From NCBI GenBank assembly GCA_015680685.1, contig MNCI01022611.1, positions 1,584,645 to 1,648,644 of the forward strand: a stretch of DNA of 64,000 nucleotides. Reading direction: 5' to 3'. The notes under the pieces were generated by a model that was not told the origin of the DNA, made no database searches, and saw nothing but the letters and a program-made list of their open reading frames with translations. Source of the DNA: Gnetum montanum. Lineage: Eukaryota; Streptophyta; Gnetopsida; Gnetales; Gnetaceae. Shown one piece after another: positions 1 to 10,682 of this stretch. Positions within the stretch are counted from its first letter, which is position 1. Every line of letters starts with the position of its first letter. Position numbers and translations under genes: made by a program.

Positions 1-1190
1 CATGAGTAATCAATTATTTGGAACAGTGAGCCCATTACACCCATTCATCTACTCTACAAATAAGAGGTTCTGTTCAAGGGTACAATGATATTCTTCGAAT
101 TTCTAAAACTTAAATTAATTTTGTGTTCATTGTACCTAGAATGAAGAAGGATGGACCAAGAGGGAATGATTAGGGTGTGACATCAAAGGGATTTGTGGAT
201 TCTCTTTGGTGACATCTATGGGAGTTATCATGCAATGTGGTTGTACTAAGATCCTTTTAGATCTAATGAAAATGGGAGTAAGAGTAATCAAAAGGGCACT
301 CGAAAATCAAATGCTATTCTAGGGTGTCCCACTAGAAAGACATGCACCCATGCTTGAAGGTTGGTGGCTTCATTGGATTCAGTAAAGTGAAAAAGAAAAA
401 AAAAACAAGAGAGAAAAGAAAAGAAAAAGGAAGTGCCATAAAACAAAAATCACTCCTCCCTTGTACTAAATGCCAAGTGATCATATGCCTTGTTGTTATG
501 GTACCCTCATAGTTGCTCATCATGGGATGAAATAATGCGATGCCACTGATTAGAAGGATGGATTTGGTCCTAATCTTAGAACGATGGGTTAATAACACCT
601 TAATCATGCTTTACACGTAGGATTCATTATGCCCTAGGTTAGTTACCTCATGTCCCAATCTCTACAATCCCTTTATATACTTCACCTCATCTCACTGTTC
701 GTGTAATTGTAGCTCATGTCCTATGTAGCATAGAATTTTCATCTCATTCTGGTGATATTTACATGTGTTTGTTTTGTGGAGTTAGTGCAGATTACATTTG
801 ACCCTTCTAGTGCCCATGAACACTTTAAGTGTGGTTACACAGGGCATTATAGGTTGGAACCTGCTTTGGGGAGGATCCACTTGTGTGATCTTTTGTAATC
901 TTCACTTATGACACAGCTCAAACACACAATTTCTTACCCTCAGCTTAATTTTTCAATTGAATTTCTTTCCCTACCATTATCCCTCTAAATTTTAACGTTC
1001 CAATGTACCATTACATTCCCTTTTTCTTAACCGCCAAATTTTTACGGCTAAAGTTCACATCATTATCATTAAGAGTGCCTCTTGAATCAATGATATTACC
1101 CTAGAACATCTTAATACTTGCCAATGTCCTTAATATAAAACATTAATTTCAAGAAAAATCATTAAAAATTTGGTATTTTTCATGTCTCAC
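1..1190 (+). other. Internal spacer of A1, conserved among A1, A2 and C
   Basis: No convincing coding region. The stretch matches 26726-27870 of A2 closely. Part of it, around 800-890, also matches 11413-11495 of element C in inverted orientation. It therefore belongs to the element and is older than the split between these copies. It lies downstream of gag in A2 and upstream of the internal promoter. Its function is unknown; it could carry packaging or processing signals, but the sequence does not show this. Confidence 0.7.
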
Positions 1191-1206
1191 ATTAGTAGGG
1201 CCAAGA

Positions 1207-1275
1207 TATCGCGTACGCGATATTGCGTCCTATTTTCTTATAAATAAGTACCCTCGCCGCAACACTTAGCATCAT
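1207..1275 (+). promoter_or_regulatory. Internal TATA promoter with GATATCGC palindrome
   Basis: A palindromic GATATCGCGTACGCGATAT block (about 1207-1224) is followed by TATAAATA at 1239-1246. This is the same arrangement as in the U3 region of the family A LTRs (array, then TATA). The matching place in A2 (about 27820-27851) also has a GATATC motif and TATATATA. Its position, about 470 bp before the accessory ORF, suggests separate expression of that ORF. Transcription is inferred, not seen. Confidence 0.55.
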
Positions 1276-1412
1276 TTTGCCATTTATGTGGGGGGAGTTT
1301 TTGAAATTTTTCTCTATGACTTGCAATTGCGTGACCCTTGCTTTTTCACTCATATCTCACTCACTGGTGCTTCAATTTTAATTCCATTTGAACCTACTTG
1401 AACCCGGAGTGT

Positions 1413-1435
1413 TCAGTTTAGTCGTGGGGGAGAGA
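1413..1435 (+). promoter_or_regulatory. Internal polypurine-tract-like motif
   Basis: TTTAGTCGTGGGGGAGAGA here nearly repeats the true 3' polypurine tract of the same element (TTTAGTCGTGGGGGTA, ending at 4673). A2 has the same pair at about 28035 and 29300. The position resembles a central polypurine tract, which in some retroelements primes a second plus strand. That role is inferred from similarity only. Confidence 0.45.
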
Positions 1436-1497
1436 CACCTACCATAAAGTGCCTAACATTTTTGACATTTATCATCACCCAAAGGACATCAATTAGG

Positions 1498-4400
1498 GTA
1501 ATTAACACTAACACTTAGAAAAATTGTGCCAAAAATCATATGACCTTAGGTACACCAGGAGATTAAAATGAAACCCACCTAAGTCACAAGACCCATTATT
1601 ATAATTTTTGGGCACAATCACACGTTATAACATAAGATCTTTAATTAAGGAAAGCAGTAAGGTATAACTTGACTTTAAAAAAAACCTTACTAACACTTGA
1701 TCTGTGTGATTGCAGAATGATCCCAAAATGTGCACAGCAGGAGGGTCCTGTTCAAGGTGAAGTGAAACAACCTCGAAGAGGTGGAAGACAAGTCCCTGCT
1801 AGACAAGATGTAGAACAAGAGGTGCAATCATTTAGCATCCATCAAGAAGAACCTCCTACTAGATGGTCCGGGTAGGTAGAAGGAGGAGCTACTACTGCGC
1901 CTGAACCAGGACAACAACTCACGTTGCCCCCGAAGTGTGTTTAGGCTATCCATGAGAAGTCCACATTCTCTACTGTGATAGTGGAGCTAAACTTCGAATC
2001 TTTTTCAAATTTTTCTTCTAAGGCTATTAGGGATCACCTCAAGGGGTCTTCCTTATGGCCTGTCCTCTCTGAATGCGATGCCTGGTACTTAGGTGAAACG
2101 TACCAGTTCTGGCACAATAAGGAGCAAGGTACCACTATAAATATTTGTGGTGTGAAGGTAGACTTCTCTGCGTGGACAATTTTAGAAGCATTAAACCTTC
2201 CGAATACAGGGTCTCATGTTGCTCGGTTATCTACCCTTTCAGAACCTGATGTGCAAAAGGATTGGTTAGAGAAGGCTTATGGCAGAGACAAAGCTTTTGG
2301 AGAATTGACAACGGAAGAGAGAGTTTATTTCAAAATTGGAACCTATCACCTCTTCCCCACAAAAGGCTTGAAAATAATATCGAAGTATGGGGCCAGAGGA
2401 TGTGCAGTACTGATGGGAAAGATTAACGCTAACCTTCCCCATCTATATTTGATGGAGATCCTAAGGCAATTTGAAGAACGGAAGTCAGGGAAGATGGCGT
2501 TACCCTTCCCCTGTCTTATCAGAAAACTGTGTCAACGGGCTGGTATTCGGGGATACACAAATGATGTCCTCTGAAAAGCCTAGAATGCTTCTTACACCAA
2601 ATTACTAAAGGTGCCAGCTACAAGAAAGAGCACTGGCAAAGAGTTGAGACTAGATGAAGAAGAAGAACAGATGACTGGATCACCTACAACTCAACTTGCA
2701 GGACCTTGTCAACCTCCAGCCATAGGTCCTAGTCAACAACAAGAAGCAGTACCTAGCATAGGTTAGGATCAGCTGCCACTGCCACAAGACTACAGACCAT
2801 CGATGAGCCACCTTCGAGCCATCACTGAGATGGTTAGTTGGGGAAGTTGTGATGACACAAGCCTCTTCCGCATCTTCGATGCTGCCATTCAGCCTACAAT
2901 TTTACTTGATCGCACAAGGGATGAAGTATCAATTCAAACAGGAGGAGGGAAAAGTAGATGGTCGCAACAAATCTTAAGAAACATGACATCTTTTCAAGTG
3001 TAGTTAGAGATTGGTGAAGGGGCCACTGTGGTGGTCATGCAACACCAGAATGCCATAGGAGATGCAGATGTGGTCACTGACCACATCAAGGAATCTTTCA
3101 ATGTACCTATTATGCCATTGGTAGATCTCTTAGGAGCACGAGATGCTCAAACTCTTGCCGGGACCTCAATGACTCCTACAGAACATGAGGATGCACTAGA
3201 TAGATTGCTTCAAACAGGAAAAGTTTTGATGTCTCTGTTTGACATCCCCTAGGATGTAACAACAATTCAATCAAACCTCATTTTCACAAAAGGAAAGTTG
3301 GTCATATCCAAGGTGAGGGTATAGCATGCTAAAGCTGAAGTGCAGAAATTACAAGAGTAGCTCGTAGCCTTACAAGCAACACAGCAGGATCCTCTACAAT
3401 TTGTTCCCGTAGACTAGCTAGAAAATTTTAGAACAGAGAAACTGACAAAATTGATCGCAGAGAATAAGAAGATGGTAGAAGAAAAGGAGACAGCCACTTG
3501 GGATGCCTCCATAGCATAGGTGCAAACCCATGCGCATCTTAAGGTACTCAAGGCCTTAGAAGAAGAAAATAAGCAGTTGTTTGCAGATAACCTTCGGTTG
3601 ACCTCTGTGAAGAAACAAAAGAATGTTCTCGATGAACACTTTCATTAGCTACAAGAACAATTCATTTGGGTCAACTGAGATGTAATCCGTTTAGCAAGAG
3701 AGAATCGAACCCTCTCAATGGAGGAGGTATGCGCTATTCATCAAAAATTAGCCATCAAAATAAGTGCGTGGTAGAATGAGGCTAAATGACATGAGAAGCT
3801 GAAGGAGCACTTCCGTGATCAAGTGGGGATGTACAAATAAATCCTGGAGAAGGAGATACATATGGCCAAGGCTCAAATCAATAACATCAGTGCTTAGCAC
3901 ACTAATTGGAGGGCCATATTGGACACTTAGGCCTTTGCCCACCAAGTGAAAGTTAAAAATTGAGACCTGTAGATCTAAGACTTGACCGAATACATGGAGT
4001 TGGCAAACCTTAGATATGCCAACCTTGCCATGTTAACAGTAGGGTGCCTGAGGTCAGAGCTCAAGTAGTAGGTAGCTTCCACCCACATCAAATATGAAGC
4101 AGAATTTGTAGAGTGCAAGAAGCTAGCTAAGAAACTAGATGTCGTAAATTCTAAACTTACGGTGGTAAAAGAAAACTACCAGGGACAAAAAGATGTTGCA
4201 ACCAACTTGGCTCGACAGCTAATAGATCTTCATGAATACAAAGATAAAGCCAGAGCCTATGAGGAGGGATGACTGGTGTTTGCGGTATGGTATGTCAAAG
4301 CCAATTAGATGTTCCTGCAACTACCCTGTCCATGGGAAGTGCCAACTCCATCAAATATCGAAACATTAGCATGGAAGACACAAGATCCTCAGACCAAAGA

Positions 4401-4506
4401 GGAGAAGCTCCAGGCTATTCTTCGGCATCGTCAACCTTCAAATATTGGAGCACAAGACAAAGGGAAAGCACCCATGGAGGAGCCACCAACACCAGGAACT
4501 ACATGA
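1498..4506 (+). pseudogene. A1 3' accessory ORF with 5' intron (putative plant transposon protein plus coiled coil)
   Basis: A predicted intron (GTAATT donor at 1498, TGATTGCAG acceptor ending at 1715) sits directly before the ATG at 1717. The same donor and acceptor occur in A2, where the acceptor touches the ATG. The N-terminal part (about 1975-2574) resembles the domain of uncharacterised plant transposon proteins: a W-x-L-GETYQFWHN block, and near its end LPFPCLIRKLCQRAG. The rest, to about 4260, is Lys/Glu-rich and alpha-helical, most likely a long coiled coil; the frame ends in MEEPPTPGTT at 4506. More than ten in-frame stops and a few frame changes make it a pseudogene. Such 3' ORFs are known in Athila/Tat-type elements, but their role is not established. 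No protease, RT or integrase motif is present. Confidence 0.7.
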
Positions 4507-4659
4507 GTTCCATTTTTTGTAGTTGTAGTATTTTTTTGTGTTGTGTCTTCCCACACTGCAGCATTATTTCATTTCTTTCTCTAGTTAATAATCCCATACC
4601 TATCCACTGTGTAATCAATGGAGCTTATTCTCTTTATAACTTGAGGATGAGTTTTCATT

Positions 4660-4673
4660 TAGTCGTGGGGGTA
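4660..4673 (+). promoter_or_regulatory. A1 3' polypurine tract
   Basis: AGTCGTGGGGGTA directly abuts the 3' LTR start TGATGGGA at 4674. The matching sequence in A2 abuts its 3' LTR at 29313. Confidence 0.75.
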
Positions 4674-5600
4674 TGATGGGATACGATATCGCATGGGCCA
4701 TGATATTATGTATGCAATATCGCATCGGTCACAATATTGCATGGGTTGTGATATCGCGTACGCGATATCGCGTCAGTTGCGATATCACATCCCCCTCAAT
4801 ATCGCATATGCGATATTGCATCTTCCATACGATATCGCGTATACAATATTGCAGTCCACCGCAATGTCTATAAATAAGAAGTGGCTCTCCCTTGTTTGAT
4901 AGTTAGGAATTAGAAGTAGTGAATCTCTGGTAGTTTGATCCCTCCTGAGTTAGATTATTTTTCCAGTGTTTGCCTGCAGTGTGGTGAATGTAATTGTATC
5001 GCATTCTTTATTTGAGTGTGATGTACTTGGACATGCACATGACTGGCAATAAAGATCGAGATTACTTCATCATTGTAGCATTCACTTTGTTTTTTATTTG
5101 TTTATTTATTTAATGTTATTTACTATTTTCTCTCTCTCACCCTTAAACTCTTAGAACGCAGAACGAGTACGACTTGATTACGAGCATTTAAGTGTGACTA
5201 CTTGGTAGCCCAGTGGCATACCTAGGATCTATGCTTGGTAATCCCAATGGTAGTCATGCACAAGGTCCAAGATGTGTACGGTTGATCATGGAATCGGCTG
5301 CTCATCACACTTAGCCTAGATTAGAATTTCTTACCCTTTTCATCCTAGCTTAGCTTAGTTAATATTATTTTCCACTGCCTTCAAGAGTAGCGTTAGAATT
5401 AGGAAAACATCATACACCTCACTCTGGACTAAACCATATGTGACAAAGCTAATAACTAGTCTAGGTGGGAAGATAGTGAACTACGGCCTAAGGTTAACGA
5501 TCTAGGTGCCACAACTAGTCTGTCTGCGGAGTTCAACCAGATCGTGCGTGCTACGCTCGTATTCGTATGGTTGAGTGTAGGGGTACCTAGCCACTCATCA
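4674..5600 (+). repeat. A1 3' LTR (family A)
   Basis: A 927-bp LTR starting TGATGGGA and ending CCACTCATCA, close to the 919-bp LTRs of A2. In order it holds the U3 palindrome array (about 4680-4856), TATAAATA at 4869-4876, a conserved R/U5 stretch with an AATAAAG polyadenylation-type signal near 5049, and a terminal block ending in GTTGAGTGTAGGGGTACC.. before ACTCATCA. It ends 19 bp before the family B LTR at 5620. Confidence 0.85.
4680..4860 (+). repeat. U3 palindrome array, GATATCGC-type
   Basis: About eleven GATATCGC or GCGATATC half-units in some 180 bp, many paired as GATATCGCGTACGCGATATC. Variants such as ATATCAC and AATATTGC fit C-to-T decay at CpG. The array ends a few bases before the LTR TATA box, so it occupies the enhancer position. 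Two apparent ORFs here (4673-4873 and 4693-4899) are by-products of the repeat. Confidence 0.8.
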
Positions 5601-5619
5601 AAGCCTAAGGAGGATATAT

Positions 5620-6192
5620 TGTAATGTCCCCATTCCTAAATTTCATTGTTGCATAACAAAGATGGTACCTCTTCATAATCATTATTATCATTATCGTAAC
5701 AAGACTCGAAAGGGGAGTTGTAATTAAGACCCAAAAGGGCATGTTGTAAAATTGGACATGTTTGTTGAGGTGACATTTGGGGGTTTAACCTAAGGTATTT
5801 ATACTCAAGCATAGAGATCCTATTAGCATGGAGTTGCAAAGCTCATAAAGGTAGAGAACAAGTGTTAGGTGAAGTGGGAAAGGAAGAGTATTGACTATCC
5901 CTTTTGATTAGTTGTAGGCCTAACCATGATGGTAGCATTGGATTGCCTCTAAGTGATAAATGTCAAAGGAAGAAAATTTCAATGAGCACTCTCAGAGCAT
6001 GGTCTAGATACACTATTCTACATCAATAAAGCATTTCTCTTTTTTCCCTTCTGCATTTTTTCTATTATTTGCTTTACACTTACTGTTGAATGTTACACAT
6101 ATTTGACATTTTCTATGTTCTCTCTTGACACCTAATATCTAATATAGCATATAATTGACATTTTCCATGACATTCAAGAATGGGATGTATCA
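5620..6192 (+). repeat. Family B solo LTR (B1)
   Basis: About 573 bp, starting TGTAATGTCCCCATTCC and ending GAATGGGATGTATCA, so the two ends are inverted versions of each other. It aligns with copies at 23453-30754 (split), 36986-37402 and 37403-37973. It contains ATCAATAAAGC, a likely polyadenylation signal. No internal region follows, and I do not see a matching target duplication. Confidence 0.75.
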
Positions 6193-7489
6193 ACAAGTAT
6201 TCACAATACATGCATCAACTAATTGTACATTTATTTCAATTTTGCAAAGATTATAACTAATTTCTGTATTTAAAGATATTGATAATGCCTATTATAAAGT
6301 ATAATAATCATCATAATATGAATTAAAACTATATAATATTACAAAATAGTAATATGATTTTGAAAAAGAAACATTAATATTAAAACACTTGTTACATAAT
6401 AGATAAGAAAATGTAATAGAAAACACTTATTTAACATTAGAAAACCATGTTGTATGCCAGTTTGACACATTTCATATATCACATAGGATTCTCTTTCTAT
6501 ACAATGGTACATATGATGCCTTAAATGATATCTTTCTATGACATAGAATTCATATTTACATAAACTAAGACATAAATGCCATAGTCATGTCCATTTCTCT
6601 ATTATGGTATATTTTTTTGAATTAACTATCTCTAGAGTTATCGATGAAATTGGCCATGTCTATTTAGAATACTATGCTCCACTTCAACGAACTCGTATAT
6701 AACATCATTTTGCTCATTGCATTCATTACCACCATTTAGAGGATCCATGATTTTTGCTAACCTTGTAATGATATCAACAATAATAAGTATTTAATGAAAC
6801 GTATTCCTTCCAATCCTGATGTTCACAAGAAAAAATATTCTTTAGTAGTTATTAAATATAATTCGTTATTGTTGTATCAATATTAAAATACTATATCTCA
6901 ATTTCACCTCTTGTCTTTTGACTTATATGTTCTACTTAATTCATATAGTATTGATGGATCAAAAAAATAATATGTGGTTCAAAATTCTAGAATTGATTGC
7001 ATCTTTTTGAAATAGTATCTAAATATTAAATCCTCTATCTCATGTTTTTGTCTTAAACTTTGTAAATTAGTTCATGTGATAGCATTTCCATCCACTACAA
7101 CCAACACCTCATTACAATATTTTGGTAAGAATACTACATCATAAATTTTTACATCATTTCTAGTTTGAAGTATTTCTTTTAATCCATGTAACTGATAGGA
7201 ATTAAATGACACATGTTAAAGGTATTGGAAGTTTTCTAAGATGACATATAGTAATAATTAAGTAACATAATATTGTTTTCTGTCAGCAATGAATAATAAA
7301 ACATGATAATTTTATTATTTTTTCAATTTATAATGATATGATGCAATAAAATCTAGAATCATACTTTGTTTTTAAGGACATCTGATTGAACTCTGACTCT
7401 CATTGATATGAATATATACAAAATTCTATATAAAATTGAGTATATCATTCAATATAAAATTATTAAATGTTAAATTCAATACATAATTT
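6193..7489. other. AT-rich sequence, no gene seen
   Basis: Very AT-rich, with stops in all frames and no LTR ends, tRNA-like motifs or obvious repeats. Some minus-strand stretches could be introns or decayed parts of the coding remnant to the right. Confidence 0.5.
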
Positions 7490-9660
7490 TAGCTCAAGTA
7501 TTTGTCTTTGGTCTTTTCTATTTTTTTGCACTAACTTATTTTTTGTGCCTTTTAAGACTTTGGCATTTCTCCTTGAAACATACATAATGAAAACTATTTT
7601 AAAAATAATCTAATAACATTAAAAAGAGTCATTCCAACATACTTCATAATAATGACCTTACACTTGCTAGTAGAATCTTTACTTGGTATGTCTTGTCCAA
7701 TGGTTTCCAAAGAGGTTTCCTAATCGAAATGTATATATTAGAGAATTAGTGTAGCACATCAATCATAAATTTTTTTTTAAAATTCATCATATTAATAGAA
7801 ATAAAAGCACATAAATTCTTCATCTGTTTTTGTTGCTTCATCATCATCAGAATCATCATGTATCTTCTTATCTTCTTTTTTTCTTTGACATTTTAAAATT
7901 TTACTAATAACGGTAAGTTATATCAAAATTTTTATCTTATTTGAAACTCTGTAGTATTGATGTATTATAATAGTAACTTATTTAGAGACTTCTTCTTTTG
8001 GATTATCCTGCTCATCAAAGATATAATATTCCTAATGATAAATGTATTGTTATCAATGATGGTATTACTACAATACTTTCAGCCATATTATTCATAGAAT
8101 TTAACATAGCATACCTTATTAGTGGACCTATCTTTTAGACTTATTACAATGTTCTTATATACATCTTTCACCTCTAAAATTTTTTGATATCACTCTACAT
8201 TTTTAACATCAAAAGGCTCCTCATTAGTTGTAGCTAGTAGCTTTTCTATTGAAGAACATAGAAAACATCATAGATCATCATCATGTATAGATATGATACC
8301 AATGTCTTTGTATTCACTTAATGCTCTTAGAAGGCTTCTACAACAAAATAACAACACATTATAGGGGACACCCTTTGTAGTTACCTCATCCTTCATCAAG
8401 ATAGAATGAATAAGTTTTCTTCAAAAGTCTACTAATTTATACAATATGTAATCAACATCTTTTGGAATAGCCACATCTAGAAGAATATCTTTAATGGATT
8501 CCACACCAATTGTGTTCTATTTTAAGAAATTGCAATTAGCTTCTAGAAGTGCATTTGGAAGCTCAACTATTTTTACAATTATGAAGAAATAATAAATCAC
8601 GACATACATTGCTTTCCTTTTATAGTGGTAACTTAAACCATATCATAATGAGATGTTACTAAATGTACAATCCTTATAGTCATTTAGGAAAAATTTAAAC
8701 AAGTGATAGTTCTCCATGTTAATATTAATAACTACCTTAGAATAGATTCTAATTTTTATATGTACATACTTAAATAATTTTTTTTTTAAAAAAGGGGTTT
8801 TTAACAGTTATATTCTGAAAATTAACAAAATAGAAAATGACTAATTTCTTCATTGATTTGAATTCTTTTTCATACTTCTATAGCGTAAGGTCAATGAACT
8901 CTAGATTTTGTTGATAGTTGAGAAAATCATCATGCTACTTGATTATTGTAGACCTATTTTCTTCCAATGATAGAGACTTCATATGTTGATGTAGCATTGA
9001 TTGAACATAAGGCTTACGCTTAAGCTTCCCTTAGTAAACTCCACATTTCCAAGAAAACTAATGAACATATATTCATCAATTGAATACTTGTGAAATTTTT
9101 GAAATTAGTAAACAAAGATATTTTATATTAAAATATGATAAATATAAGATTATAGGATGTAGAAGATTAAATATCTATTGTAAATGTTGTTGACATTGAG
9201 GTTTGTGCAATGAACAATAGATTAATCTCTACCCAAAAAAATTGGACTAGAGCTAATTAGAGTAAATGAGAGGACTTCATATGTTGACATTTTTCTACTA
9301 GAGCAATCATTTGATTAATTATTGGTTTACAAGATTCATCCTTTCTTTTAAGATGCTTAAAACACATCTCCCTATAGAGTATCATGTTAGCATTTTTTTC
9401 AACCTCATGTAATCAAAGGCCTTGTAGTGGGTAGAAAAGATTAGCACAAAAATCTTCATGATATTTTTCTTGAAGTCTTCATTTGATGAAATCATAGGAT
9501 AAAACTACAGGGTACCATTCTGATACATCATGAATATTTCATTCCACTTCTTGAATAGTGCATCATCTATATAAAGAAATACTTTTCTTTCCTAGAAAGC
9601 CTTGAATGTTGGGACACTATCCAATATTAAACCATCAATATGTAATGATATAATTTATAA
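7490..9660 (-). pseudogene. Decayed unidentified multi-block coding region
   Basis: Minus-strand reading gives long blocks interrupted by few stops. 9660-9300 begins DGLILDSVPTFK and contains FLYIDDALFKKWNEIF. About 9030-8830 contains HMKSLSLEENRSTIIK. 8640-8161 keeps one frame for 160 codons with four stops, most one base from Trp, and includes GVPYNVLLFCCRSLLRALSE. About 7890-7790 has an acidic run HDDSDDDEATKTDEEF. About 7570-7500 is basic. Separation by AT-rich stop-filled DNA suggests exons and introns of a decayed gene, or a decayed large element. I do not recognise the family. The acidic and basic tracts would fit a nuclear protein, but this is weak. Confidence 0.35.
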
Positions 9661-9806
9661 TATCAAAAAAATAATAAATTGAAATAGGTAAATCCACTTC
9701 CTAAGATATAAATTTGAGGCTATTTTAAATTAGCTCTAAATCTTGCTAAATTTATCTAGTTGATAGCTTACGTATGTTATTTTGTACCAAGTAACTTTTG
9801 ACATGC

Positions 9807-10682
9807 TGATGAGTGGCGAGGTATCCCTACACTCAACCATAAGAAACGAGCATAGCACATGCAATATGGTCAAAATCTGTAGACTAAATGCCTAAACGCC
9901 CCATGGAACACTTGGGGTTAATCATTCGTTGTCTTCCCAGACTTACTTGTTGTTGTCACAGTGTATGGTTAAGTAAGTTCGAGGTATATAATTTTTTTGA
10001 TCTTTTATGGTTTTATATCTTCTATACTAAGAGTGAAGGGTTGAGAAACTAGCTAACTCTAACTAAGGACTAAGTCTAAATTAACTAGCGTCAGCATCCG
10101 TTCCCACTTACCATACACACCCTGAACTATACAACTATGGCTACCAAACGCTAATCGTTACTGGGATCACCACACGTAACGCACATGCTCAAAGTGGTCG
10201 TACTGAGACACCTAACTAGCCTAAGCATGATGAGCAGCCAATTCCTTGACTAGCCNNNNNNNNNNNNNNNNNNNNNNNNNNNNNNNNNNNNNNNNNNNNN
10301 NNNNNNNNNNNNNNNNNNNNNNNNNNNNNNNNNNNNNNNNNNNNNNNNNNNNNNNNNNNNNNNNNNNNNNNNNNNNNNNNNNNNNNNNNNNNNNNNNNNN
10401 NNNNNNNNNNNNNNNNNNNNNNNNNNNNNNNNNNNNNNNNNNNNNNNNNNNNNNNNNNNNNNNNNNNNNNNNNNAATATTCTATCTCTGGAGTGATCAAA
10501 CTGCCAAAGTTTTCCTACTTTAAGCTTAGGATGAGAAATGAGGGGAGTGCCACCTCTTATTTATAGATTTGGTGCCAGACTGCGATATCGCATACGCGAT
10601 ATCGTAGGGGATGACGCGATATCGTGATGGCCACGATATCGTGTACGCAATATCGCGGTGCATGCGATATCGCGTCTCATCA
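9807..10682 (-). repeat. Element C 3' LTR
   Basis: Copy of 16034-16981, with a 219-N gap inside it. TATTTATA at 10558-10565 (TATAAATA on the minus strand) and the GATATCGC array at 10581-10676 are present. The array has more units than the one in the 5' LTR. Confidence 0.85.
10256..10474. other. Assembly gap (N)
   Basis: 219 unknown bases inside the element C 3' LTR. The gap starts at GACTAGCC, just where the 5' LTR has an imperfect direct duplication (about 16450-16630), which probably caused the break in assembly. Confidence 0.95.

Larger units (their letters stand above)
1..5600 (+). mobile_element. Family A LTR retrotransposon A1, 3' portion
   Basis: This is the 3' part of a plus-strand LTR element; its 5' LTR and any gag lie left of the window. 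It aligns along its length with the complete element at 23504-30231. Shared parts are the spacer at the start, the internal promoter, the predicted intron, the accessory ORF, the polypurine tract GTCGTGGGGGTA and the LTR beginning TGATG and ending ACTCATCA. No RT, RNase H or integrase remnant is visible in the part seen, as in A2. The accessory ORF has many stops, so this copy is dead. The right boundary at 5600 is set by the terminal CACTCATCA. The target duplication cannot be checked because the left end is missing. Confidence 0.85.

Noticed and set aside
4680-4860. CRISPR-like array
   Set aside because: Units are palindromes without unique equal-length spacers, lie in an LTR promoter, and the DNA is of plant type.
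4673-4899. Two overlapping plus-strand ORFs of 66-68 codons
   Set aside because: They run through the GATATCGC array of the LTR; the repeated residues come from the DNA repeat, not from a protein.
10221-10566. ORFs on both strands spanning the N gap
   Set aside because: They are open only because unknown bases are read as X; the region is LTR.
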